Source: Hydrogenophilales bacterium 16-64-40 (lineage in GTDB: Bacteria > Pseudomonadota > Gammaproteobacteria > Burkholderiales > Thiobacillaceae). From it: DNA of 64,000 nt. Positions 57,310-64,000 of this stretch are shown here, in pieces; the first letter of the stretch is position 1, and each line of letters begins with the position of its first letter. Made by a program: the position numbers and the translations under genes. Under the pieces are notes generated by a model, which was given only the letters and a program-made list of their open reading frames with translations, did no database searches and was not told where the DNA came from. The stretch covers positions 1 through 64,000 of the forward strand of contig NCGX01000001.1 in NCBI GenBank assembly GCA_002256995.1, read 5' to 3'.

Positions 57310-58635
57310 ATGGCCCTCAATCGTCGCGATTTCCTTAAAACCTCCTTCGGCGCAGCGGGTATCGCCGCCACCGCCGGTCTGGCTGGCTGCGCCACCGCGC
57401 AAATCGGCAGTTCCGGTCCCAAAGTCGTCGTGGTCGGTGCCGGTTTCGGCGGCGCCACCTTTGCCCGCTACCTGAAGATGTGGGCGCCGAACGCGAACGT
57501 CACCCTCATCGAACCGAACGCCAAGTTCGTGTCCTGCCCGTTCTCCAATACCGTGCTGGCGGGCATCAACACAATGGACGACATTACCCTGCCGTACGAC
57601 AATCTGAAGAAGATCGTCGACAACTTCGTGCCGGACACCGTCACCGCCATCGACACCACCAAGCAAACCGTCACCACCGCGGGCGGCCACACCTTCGCCT
57701 ACGACAAGCTGGTTCTGGCCGGCGGGATCGAACTGATGTACGACAAGGTGCAAGGCTACGACGCGGAAGCGCAGAAGACCGTGATGCACGCCTGGAAGGC
57801 TGGTCCGCAGACCGCCACCCTGCGCAAGCAACTCGAAGCGATGCCGGATGGCGGCACCTTCGTAATGTCGGTGCCGATGGCCCCGTACCGCTGCCCGCCC
57901 GGACCCTACGAGCGCGCGTGCATGGTCGCAAGCTACTTCAAGCGGGCCAAGCCCAGGTCGAAGATCATCATCCTCGACGGCAACCCGGACATCGCCTCCA
58001 AAAAGGGGCTGTTCGTGGCCGCTTGGACCAAGCACTTCGGCTACGGCACGGCCGACAGCATGATCGACTTCCGTGGGAACAACCAGCCGCGCGCCGTCGA
58101 CGTCAAAATGATGATGGTCAGCACCGAGTTCGACGACGTCAAGGGCGACGTCATCAACGTGGTCCCGCCGATGCGCGCCGCCAAGGTTTGCGGCGTGGCC
58201 GGCGTGCGCGACGGCAGCAACGGCAACTGGTGCACCATCGACTACCGCACCTTCGAGTCCAAGGTCGTGAAGAACGTCCACATCCTGGGCGATTCCGCGC
58301 TGACCAATTTCCCGAAGTCCGGCTCGGTGGCCAACAACACAGGCAAGATGTGCGCCTACGCCCTGTCCGAGCAGTTCGCCGGGCGCCAGTTTGATCCATC
58401 GCCGGTGGTGACCAACACCTGCTACTCGGGCACCGGCATGGGCACCGCCTTCCACGTCGCCACCGTGTTCCGCTGGGACGAGACCAAGCAGTCCATGGTC
58501 CCGCCCAAGGACGCGAACGGTGTTTCCGCCGAGGAAAGCGAAACCGAATGGGCCTACATGGAATCCTGGGCGAAAAACGTCTGGGCCGACACCCTGGGCC
58601 TGCCGCAGTCGTACAACTTCACGGCCAAGGGTTGA
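57310..58635 (+). CDS. fccB: sulfide dehydrogenase flavoprotein subunit
   Basis: Oxidises sulfide to sulfur/polysulfide in the periplasm. 441 residues. Tat signal NRRDFLKTSFGAAGIAATAGLAGCA with the twin Arg at 5-6, FAD-binding VVVVGAGFGGATFARYLK, redox-active cysteine regions VSCPFSNTVLAG and YRCPPGPYERAC, second cofactor strand LVLAGGIELMYD, and a C-terminal FCSD flavoprotein domain with VTNTCYSGTGMGTAFHVA. The pair fccA-fccB is closed by a strong terminator. Confidence 0.94.
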   Translation: MALNRRDFLKTSFGAAGIAATAGLAGCATAQIGSSGPKVVVVGAGFGGATFARYLKMWAPNANVTLIEPNAKFVSCPFSNTVLAGINTMDDITLPYDNLKKIVDNFVPDTVTAIDTTKQTVTTAGGHTFAYDKLVLAGGIELMYDKVQGYDAEAQKTVMHAWKAGPQTATLRKQLEAMPDGGTFVMSVPMAPYRCPPGPYERACMVASYFKRAKPRSKIIILDGNPDIASKKGLFVAAWTKHFGYGTADSMIDFRGNNQPRAVDVKMMMVSTEFDDVKGDVINVVPPMRAAKVCGVAGVRDGSNGNWCTIDYRTFESKVVKNVHILGDSALTNFPKSGSVANNTGKMCAYALSEQFAGRQFDPSPVVTNTCYSGTGMGTAFHVATVFRWDETKQSMVPPKDANGVSAEESETEWAYMESWAKNVWADTLGLPQSYNFTAKG

Positions 58636-58648
58636 TCGGATCGCAGCA

Positions 58649-58683
58649 GCATTAAAACGGGGCTTCGGCCCCGTTTTTAATGC
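58649..58683 (+). terminator. strong intrinsic terminator after fccB
   Basis: GCATTAAAACGGGGC-TTCG-GCCCCGTTTTTAATGC, a 15-bp stem with a UUCG tetraloop and a T-run. It can also serve the convergent phnA gene. Confidence 0.92.
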
Positions 58684-58711
58684 TTGTCCCAAACGGCCCG
58701 GCAGCTCGGCC

Positions 58712-59050
58712 TTACACCTTCCTGACAAATTCCGATTTCAGCTGCATCGCGCCGATGCCATCGATCTTGCAGTCGATGTCATGATCGCCTTCGACGATGC
58801 GGATATTCTTGACCTTGGTTCCCACCTTGACGACCGATGACGAGCCCTTCACCTTCAGGTCCTTGATCACCGTCACCGTGTCGCCGTCCTGCAATTCATT
58901 GCCGTTGGCGTCGCGCACCACGCGTTTTTCATCCGCACCGGCTGGCGCATCCTTGGCCCATTCATGCGCGCATTCCGGGCACACATACATGGTGCCGTCT
59001 TCATAGGCGTAGTCCGAGCCGCACTGGGGGCATTGGGGTAAACCGCTCAT
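58712..59050 (-). CDS. yjdM: PhnA/YjdM family zinc-ribbon protein
   Basis: 112 residues from the ATG at 59050. N-terminal zinc ribbon [21 protein letters not shown] (C7, C10, C24, C27), then the PhnA SH3-like domain [28 protein letters not shown] in part and the final strand [14 protein letters not shown]. Though called phosphonate-uptake operon protein PhnA in databases, no phosphonate role is likely; function unknown. It is alone, convergent with fccB. Confidence 0.93.
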   Translation of the reverse strand: MSGLPQCPQCGSDYAYEDGTMYVCPECAHEWAKDAPAGADEKRVVRDANGNELQDGDTVTVIKDLKVKGSSSVVKVGTKVKNIRIVEGDHDIDCKIDGIGAMQLKSEFVRKV

Positions 59051-59128
59051 GCTGCACCCCATTGCGTAGTTGCATTGCTGTCTTTCGCCTTCATTCTGCT
59101 TTCCTTCCATCCATCATCAAACCCGTAG

Positions 59129-59148
59129 GTTGGGCTGACAAGCCCAAC
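59129..59148. repeat. REP-like hairpin (GTTGGGCT...AGCCCAAC)
   Basis: Perfect 8-bp stem GTTGGGCT-GACA-AGCCCAAC preceded by CCGTAG. Similar GTAGGTTGGGC...GCCCAAC palindromes are common intergenic repeats in betaproteobacteria. It lies downstream of the HAD gene. Confidence 0.6.
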
Positions 59149-59185
59149 TTGCCATACCCCTGATCACCTCGATCCACGCGGCTCG

Positions 59186-60010
59186 TCAAGCAATCCGCGA
59201 AGACGCCTCGACCTTATCAATCATCGCTTTAACAGATTGATCTATTAGGCCGCCCAACTGGTAATCAGCATTAGCTGCCAAAGTTGCGCGTCCGTCCTTA
59301 ATCAATTGCTCAGCATGTTTCTTATGGCCCCGCTTTCCTGAATTGTAAACAGCGATTGAATGTCCACCCTGATCCTTCACGAGGCGCATACAAGGAATAT
59401 CGGTCTCACCATCCCCAATGAAAATCATGTGCTCGAACGGAATAGGTCGCTGCTCTTTTGGTACGAATTTATTGATCACAGAATTGTCATGGACATCGAG
59501 GCTGCCTTTGTTAATACGAAACAGGTACTGAGTTTTAGTCGTGTAGTTTATTGCCAGCGCAGGCCAGCATGCGACATCGTTCGCATCGAATACAAATCCA
59601 GATGCATAGACTTTTTTGAATGCTTTGGATATCGGCGTGCCCTCGACCATTTCTCGGATACCGGAAGAAATGATGAAGTGCTCGAGGCGCACCCCTTTGG
59701 TCTTAGCGTATTCATTAATACGTTTGAACCATTCCTTTACGCCTGGGAACAGCTCGATGTTCGCGCCGTAATTCTTAAAATCAACCTTCCTGACAGGGAT
59801 ATTCGCCGTGCGCGCCTCCTCAATCATGGCATGCATATATGCGAGGATTGGGTCCGCTTCGTGTTTCTTCGCAAGATCGTTCACCTTGCTCCAGAAATGT
59901 TTTGAACGCAGCTTAAGAGCCGGGATGAAATCGTATTCCTGCATATTTCCCGGTGCGAGCGTACCGTCGAAATCATAAGCAATCGCCATAGGTATCAATT
60001 TTTTTGCCAA
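59186..60010 (-). CDS. HAD-family hydrolase, AT-richer than its surroundings
   Basis: 274 residues if translation starts at TTG 60010, which has AGGAG 8 nt upstream; GTG 60019 and ATG 59989 are alternatives with worse spacing. HAD motif I is AIAYDFDGTLAPGN near the N-terminus, motif II FIISSGIREM, and motif IV FIGDGETDIPCMRLVKDQGG. A helical cap between motifs I and II has KNYGANIELFPGVKEWFKRI. The substrate is unknown. Codons are visibly AT-richer than folA and thyA next door, and the protein has many Lys and Ile, signs of horizontal gain. Confidence 0.85.
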   Translation of the reverse strand: MAKKLIPMAIAYDFDGTLAPGNMQEYDFIPALKLRSKHFWSKVNDLAKKHEADPILAYMHAMIEEARTANIPVRKVDFKNYGANIELFPGVKEWFKRINEYAKTKGVRLEHFIISSGIREMVEGTPISKAFKKVYASGFVFDANDVACWPALAINYTTKTQYLFRINKGSLDVHDNSVINKFVPKEQRPIPFEHMIFIGDGETDIPCMRLVKDQGGHSIAVYNSGKRGHKKHAEQLIKDGRATLAANADYQLGGLIDQSVKAMIDKVEASSRIA

Positions 60011-60047
60011 CCGAATCACTCCTAATTAATAGAGGGGCTAAGCACAT

Positions 60048-60551
60048 TCAGCACCGCTCATACACCACAAAATCAAACCCCAGCGCATCGCCCTTTTCGC
60101 CTGTGTGCGGCTCGCGCGAGACTTCCCTGAACGCGCTGCGGTCGTAGTCGGGGAACCAGGCGTCGCCCTCGGCTTCGATGTCGACTTCGGTCAGATACAG
60201 GCGGTCGGCGAGCGGGATGGCCTGGGCGTAGAGGTCGGCGCCGCCGATGAAGAAGATTTCGTCGGCGCCCGCACACAGCGCGATGGCTGCGGGGATGGAG
60301 GCGGCGACGAGGCAGCCGTCCTTGCAGTAGTCGGGGTTGCGGGTGATGACGATGTTGGTGCGCCCGGGCAGCGGGCGGCCAAGCGATTCGAAGGTCTTGC
60401 GGCCCATCAGGATGGGATGGTTGAGCGTGAGCGCCTTGAAGTGGGCGAGGTCTTCCGGCAGCCGCCACGGCAGGCGGTTTTCGATGCCGATGACGCGGTT
60501 CCTGGCGAGCGCGGCGATGACGCTGATGCGGGGTTTATTCGGCTTGCTCAT
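60048..60551 (-). CDS. folA: dihydrofolate reductase
   Basis: Regenerates tetrahydrofolate from dihydrofolate. 167 residues from the ATG at 60551. [34 protein letters not shown] holds the substrate site with the catalytic acid Glu or Asp in [25 protein letters not shown] the NADPH loop, and [14 protein letters not shown] the glycine pair. Start overlaps the thyA stop (ATGA), coupling it to the enzyme that produces dihydrofolate. Confidence 0.96.
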   Translation of the reverse strand: MSKPNKPRISVIAALARNRVIGIENRLPWRLPEDLAHFKALTLNHPILMGRKTFESLGRPLPGRTNIVITRNPDYCKDGCLVAASIPAAIALCAGADEIFFIGGADLYAQAIPLADRLYLTEVDIEAEGDAWFPDYDRSAFREVSREPHTGEKGDALGFDFVVYERC

Positions 60552-61342
60552 ACCGCCACCGGGGCCTTGATCGCCGGGTGCGGATCGTAGCCGCTCAAGC
60601 TGAAGTCCTCGAAGCGGAACGCGAAGATGTCCTTCACCTCGGGGTTCAGCGTCATGGTCGGCAGCGGGCGCGGCTCGCGGGAGAGTTGCTCGCGCGTCTG
60701 GTCGAGGTGGTTCAGATACAGGTGCGCATCGCCCAGGGTGTGGACGAAGTCGCCGGGTTTGAGGCCCGTGACCTGCGCCATCATCAGCGTTAGCAGCGCA
60801 TAGCTTGCGATGTTGAACGGCACGCCGAGGAAGATGTCGGCGCTGCGCTGATACAGCTGGCAGGAGAGCTTGCCGTCGGCGACGTAGAACTGGAAGAAGG
60901 CGTGGCACGGCGCCAGCGCCATCTTGTCCAGGTCCGCCACATTCCACGCTGAGACGATGATGCGGCGCGAATCGGGGTTGGTCTTCAGCATTTTCACCGC
61001 TTCGCTGATCTGGTCGATGGTGCCGCCGTCGGGCTTGGCCCAGCTGCGCCACTGGTGGCCGTACACCGGGCCAAGGTCGCCGTTCTCATCCGCCCACTCG
61101 TCCCAGATCGAGACGCCGTTTTCCTTCAGGTAGCGGATGTTGGTGTCGCCCTGCAAAAACCACAGCAGTTCGTGGAGGATGGAGCGCAGGTGGCATTTCT
61201 TGGTGGTGACGAGCGGGAAACCTTCGGCGAGGTTGTAGCGCATCTGCCAGCCAAATACCGACAGGGTGCCGGTGCCGGTGCGGTCGTCTTTTCGGGTGCC
61301 GTGCTCGAGCACGTGGCGCATCAGGTCGAGGTAGGGTTTCAT
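60548..61342 (-). CDS. thyA: thymidylate synthase
   Basis: Methylates dUMP to dTMP with methylene-THF. 264 residues, E. coli length. [19 protein letters not shown] opens, the catalytic Cys is in [12 protein letters not shown], the phosphate arginine in [20 protein letters not shown], and the C-terminus ends IKAPVAV, the conserved closing segment. folA overlaps its stop. A peptidase-like lipoprotein gene is 12 bp upstream. Confidence 0.97.
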   Translation of the reverse strand: MKPYLDLMRHVLEHGTRKDDRTGTGTLSVFGWQMRYNLAEGFPLVTTKKCHLRSILHELLWFLQGDTNIRYLKENGVSIWDEWADENGDLGPVYGHQWRSWAKPDGGTIDQISEAVKMLKTNPDSRRIIVSAWNVADLDKMALAPCHAFFQFYVADGKLSCQLYQRSADIFLGVPFNIASYALLTLMMAQVTGLKPGDFVHTLGDAHLYLNHLDQTREQLSREPRPLPTMTLNPEVKDIFAFRFEDFSLSGYDPHPAIKAPVAV

Positions 61343-61354
61343 GGCGAGTTGGGG

Positions 61355-62230
61355 TTAGGGTTTTGCGGGTGCGGCCTGGACCGCCTGATTATCGTATGTT
61401 GCCGTCGTTTCGCTGAGCGCGCCGTCGAAAAATCCTGCGAGCCAGGTGGCGGGCGCCTGGCCGTAGGTGTCCCAGAATGCGATCTCGAAGTCGGTGTTGT
61501 TCTGCACGGCAAGCACCAGCGCCTTGAAGCGCGCTTCGTCCTGCACCCGCAGCCAGCCGACCAGCAGCATGGACTGACGGTAGAACTCGAAGATGTTGAG
61601 CCGGGATGCGCCCGCGCGGTGGCGCTTGTCGGGGGTGTCGCGCGCGCCCAGGTTGACCCGGCGGCCGGCGCGGATGGCCGCGGAGGCCTGGGCATCGGTG
61701 GCGTAGTCGGCGCCGCCGCCTTCGGCCGTCAGCGACGCCCAGCCTTCGTGGAACCAGACCGGCAGGCTGCTGTGATAGTGGCCGATGCGCTGGCCCAGAT
61801 GCAGGTGCGCGAGTTCGTGCGTCAGCAATGCGGGCAGCCGGTGCTTTTCGTGTCCGTCGAGGTTGGGCGACAGGATGAGGCGATTGTCCGGCACGACGGC
61901 GGCCGAGAGTTTGGGGGTCAGCACATAGCGCCTGAAGCAGGCTTCGCTGCCGCACACATGCACGCGCGGCGCGCGGGCAAACGGCAGGTAGTGCGCCGCC
62001 TCGACCGCGGCGATGGCCTGCGGCAAGGCCTCGGCAACCCGTTCGCCATACGCCTCGAAACCGGGCTCGACCCACACCCGCGAATCGGCCGCCAGGGGCG
62101 CAAAGTGCTCAAGCGGATGCAGCGCCCTGGGGTTGCTGACGGTCAGGGCACAGCCGGAAAGCAGCATGCACACGACGGCCAGAAACACGCCTTGAAGCGA
62201 CCATCGGGGATTGGCGTTCGGGTAGTTCAT
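61355..62230 (-). CDS. lipoprotein with gluzincin-type (peptidase MA-like) metallopeptidase motif
   Basis: 291 residues. Lipobox: signal VFLAVVCMLLSGC with Cys at about residue 27, so likely membrane-attached. Zinc motif LTHELAHLHLGQ (HExxH) followed by WFHEGWASL about 25 residues on, the Glu ligand of gluzincins. A signature RRYVLTPKLSAAVVPDNRLILSPNL precedes it. Resembles peptidase MA-like/DUF2268-type proteins; substrate unknown. It precedes thyA by 12 bp and may share its transcript. Confidence 0.82.
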   Translation of the reverse strand: MNYPNANPRWSLQGVFLAVVCMLLSGCALTVSNPRALHPLEHFAPLAADSRVWVEPGFEAYGERVAEALPQAIAAVEAAHYLPFARAPRVHVCGSEACFRRYVLTPKLSAAVVPDNRLILSPNLDGHEKHRLPALLTHELAHLHLGQRIGHYHSSLPVWFHEGWASLTAEGGGADYATDAQASAAIRAGRRVNLGARDTPDKRHRAGASRLNIFEFYRQSMLLVGWLRVQDEARFKALVLAVQNNTDFEIAFWDTYGQAPATWLAGFFDGALSETTATYDNQAVQAAPAKP

Positions 62231-62317
62231 TTTCCTGAAAATTGCCTATATTTTGGCTAGCCTTGAAAACACGTCTCCGCCGCATTCGCTTCAATCGTCA
62301 CCGAGGAGAAATCTCAA

Positions 62318-63607
62318 ATGGAGAATTCAGCCTTCGCGCGCGTCAAGGCCGCATGCTTTTCATTATCCACCCTGCTCGGCGCAATGACGTGTGCCGCGTT
62401 TCCGCTCGACAGTGATGCCCAGCAGCCGCAGAAAGCCGTGCCGATGGAACTGGCGCAGCCGGCGGCCGCCACGCCCTGGTCGCGCTACAGCGATTGGCCT
62501 GCCACCGACTGGAAAGACTACAACACGCTGGCCAATCTCGCATCGCCCGCCTACGCACCGCCGCCAAAACTGGCAGGCCCGATTGCCGGCGACCCCAAAA
62601 ACGGCGAGAAACTGGCATTCGACCGGGGGCGAGGCGGCAGTTGCGTGGCGTGTCACGTCATGGGCAAGACCACCCCGGCGCTGCCCGGCAATATCGGCCC
62701 CGACTTGTCCACTGTCGGCACCTGGGGACGGTCCGACCAGAAGCTGTTCGATTATGTGTACGACCCGCGCAGCGTGAATCCGAATTCCATGATGCCGCCC
62801 TGGGGCGCCCACAAGCTCTTCAGCGTGCAAGAGATCCATGACATCGTGGCGTTCATGAAGACGCTCAAGGCGCCGCACGTTTTCAAGGATGAGCTGGAAA
62901 ATCCCGCCACGCGCCCCGTTCCGGTCGAAACCCGCGACAACCTGGATCCCTTTGAGAACGACGGCATGGCCGCGATAGACCGCGCCAAACTGGTTTATTC
63001 GCGTGTGGGCTCCCAGGGAAAATCCTGCGCGTCGTGCCATGCCGCGCCGGAAAAAAGCTTCAGGACCTGGGCCGCCACCATGCCGCGCTATGAAGCGCGC
63101 CTGAAGAAGGTCATCGGCGTCGAGGAGTTCATCACGCGCCACGCACGCAGCACAACGGGGGACAACTTGTTGATGCAAAGCATGGACAATATCGACCTGT
63201 CCATTTATCTGCGACACCTCGCCAACGGCACGCCGATCAAAGTCGATACCACGTCGAAAGACGCGGTCGCAGCGATCAAGCGGGGCAACGCCTTGATGAC
63301 ACGAAAAATCGGGCAACTCAACTTTGCCTGCCTGGACTGCCACGGCCTGGCCAACAAGTGGGTCCGTGGTCAGTGGCTGGCCCAACCCAAGCGGCAAGCG
63401 GTCTTCAACAAGGAAATTGCCCACTTCCCCACTTTTCGCACCAGTAGCAGCGAAATCTGGGATTTTTCCAAACGTGTCCAGTGGTGCAATGTCGCCATCC
63501 GTGCCAATGAGCTACCGCCTGACGCAGTTGAATATGGCGACATTGAACTCGCCTTGGCAGCCCTCACTCAGGGGCAGAAAGTGAACGTGCCGGGCATCCG
63601 CAACTGA
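62318..63607 (+). CDS. SoxX-SoxA fusion-type trihaem cytochrome c
   Basis: 429 residues. The N-terminus is hydrophobic (about 10-28), a likely signal peptide. Haem 1 CVACH (109-113) is followed by PGNIGPDLSTVGTW, YDPRSVNPNSMMPPWGAHKLFSVQEI, the SoxX pattern with axial Met. Haem 2 CASCH (237-241) and haem 3 CLDCH (338-342, in KIGQLNFACLDCHGL) are as in dihaem SoxA. Cys390 in SKRVQWCNVAIRANEL corresponds to SoxA's catalytic persulfide Cys. SoxX and SoxA are normally separate; here one chain seems to hold both. GAGGAG is 9 nt before the ATG. It would link thiosulfate to a SoxYZ carrier, not present here. Confidence 0.82.
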   Translation: MENSAFARVKAACFSLSTLLGAMTCAAFPLDSDAQQPQKAVPMELAQPAAATPWSRYSDWPATDWKDYNTLANLASPAYAPPPKLAGPIAGDPKNGEKLAFDRGRGGSCVACHVMGKTTPALPGNIGPDLSTVGTWGRSDQKLFDYVYDPRSVNPNSMMPPWGAHKLFSVQEIHDIVAFMKTLKAPHVFKDELENPATRPVPVETRDNLDPFENDGMAAIDRAKLVYSRVGSQGKSCASCHAAPEKSFRTWAATMPRYEARLKKVIGVEEFITRHARSTTGDNLLMQSMDNIDLSIYLRHLANGTPIKVDTTSKDAVAAIKRGNALMTRKIGQLNFACLDCHGLANKWVRGQWLAQPKRQAVFNKEIAHFPTFRTSSSEIWDFSKRVQWCNVAIRANELPPDAVEYGDIELALAALTQGQKVNVPGIRN

Positions 63608-63645
63608 GTGCCGCGCCCCATCACGCGCAGCCGGTTGATGCCAGG

Positions 63646-64000
63646 TTAGATAAGCTGCCAGCGCTCATCCACCAGCCCTTGCAGCGGCGGGTATTGTTTC
63701 TTGTAGGCCATCTTGCGGCTCTCGGCGATCCAGTAGCCGAGGTAGAGATAGGGCAGTTCCAGCCGCTTCGCCAGTTCGATCTGCCACAGCACGCCGTAGA
63801 CGCCGAGGCTGTCCTGCTCGCGCGCGGGGTCGAAGAAGGTGTAGACCGCCGACAGGCCATCGGCGACCTGGTCGATGACCGACACCATCACCAGGGTATC
63901 GCCGTCGCGGAATTCGACCATCACGCTGTCGACGTTGGACGACAGCAGGAACTGCGTGTACTGGTCGGGGCCGTCGCGGTCCATGCCGCCGCCGGCATGG
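63646..64000 (-). CDS. bpt: arginyl/leucyl-tRNA--protein transferase (5' part outside window)
   Basis: Adds an amino acid from tRNA to an N-terminal destabilising residue (N-end rule). Only about 118 C-terminal codons are visible, running off the right edge. Text: [79 protein letters not shown], the conserved C-terminal GNAT-like domain of the ATE/Bpt family. Convergent with the SoxX-SoxA gene. In betaproteobacteria this is the Bpt form. Confidence 0.93.
   Translation of the reverse strand, partial: HAGGGMDRDGPDQYTQFLLSSNVDSVMVEFRDGDTLVMVSVIDQVADGLSAVYTFFDPAREQDSLGVYGVLWQIELAKRLELPYLYLGYWIAESRKMAYKKQYPPLQGLVDERWQLI

Overview
The window looks like a chromosomal segment of a GC-rich chemolithotrophic, sulfur-oxidising and probably denitrifying betaproteobacterium, closest in character to Thiobacillus and its relatives. 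The pointers are a flavocytochrome c sulfide dehydrogenase (fccA-fccB), a SoxX-SoxA type thiosulfate-oxidation cytochrome, a quinol-type nitric oxide reductase next to its NsrR repressor, an Rnf electron-transport operon, three tandem DUF2173-type genes, and the betaproteobacterial gene order ilvB-ilvH-ilvC-psd-pssA-leuA. The genus is an inference from gene content; no 16S rRNA gene is present.

Layout. 1-2438: 5' part of nrdA (minus strand) with a promoter region carrying two DnaA-box-like sequences and an NrdR-like palindrome. 2439-8290: plus-strand run of purU, a PilZ-like protein, a WrbA-type flavodoxin, a DUF2069 membrane protein, an unusual DRE-TIM metallolyase-like protein and a frameshifted PAS-GGDEF gene. 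8336-9868: a small minus-strand operon (cupredoxin, LolA-like, SRPBCC). 10028-16558: leuA, pssA, psd, ilvC, ilvH and ilvB on the minus strand. 16800-17913: three DUF2173-like paralogues. 17991-20824: RDD protein, two small conserved proteins and a GlcD-type oxidase. 20881-21450: tRNA-Ala(GGC), a membrane-protein remnant, tRNA-Glu(TTC) and tRNA-Arg(CCT). 21527-24119: peroxiredoxin, a membrane diguanylate cyclase, a CDP-alcohol phosphatidyltransferase and a MITE-like element. 24120-30990: hrpA, a CbiM-like permease, a UPF0149 protein, a HAD phosphatase and a stand-alone PDC sensor protein.

31063-40613: nsrR and norZ are divergent, followed by a perfect 21-bp hairpin and the rnfABCDGE-nth-DUF1841 run. 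40857-46565: an HDOD-receiver-GGDEF protein, then a Pat-type protein acetyltransferase divergent from an acetylpolyamine amidohydrolase/histone-deacetylase-family enzyme. 46652-52014: DUF488, a Fur-box-controlled FeoB-like gene (frameshifted), two monohaem cytochromes c, a SulP transporter and a thermonuclease. 52011-56791: recN and nadK divergent from hrcA-hemH. 56983-58635: fccA-fccB. 58712-62230: PhnA/YjdM, an AT-richer HAD gene, folA, thyA and a peptidase-like lipoprotein. 62318-63607: the SoxX-SoxA fusion. 63646-64000: the 3' part of an arginyl/leucyl-tRNA-protein transferase.

Functionally, the segment combines housekeeping genes (nucleotides, branched-chain amino acids, phospholipid, haem, DNA repair) with respiratory modules for reduced sulfur and NO. 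It also has dense signalling: three GGDEF proteins, a degenerate PilZ-like domain and a PDC sensor. Two genes (PAS-GGDEF and FeoB-like) each carry a single-base frameshift, so either they are decaying or the assembly has indel errors.
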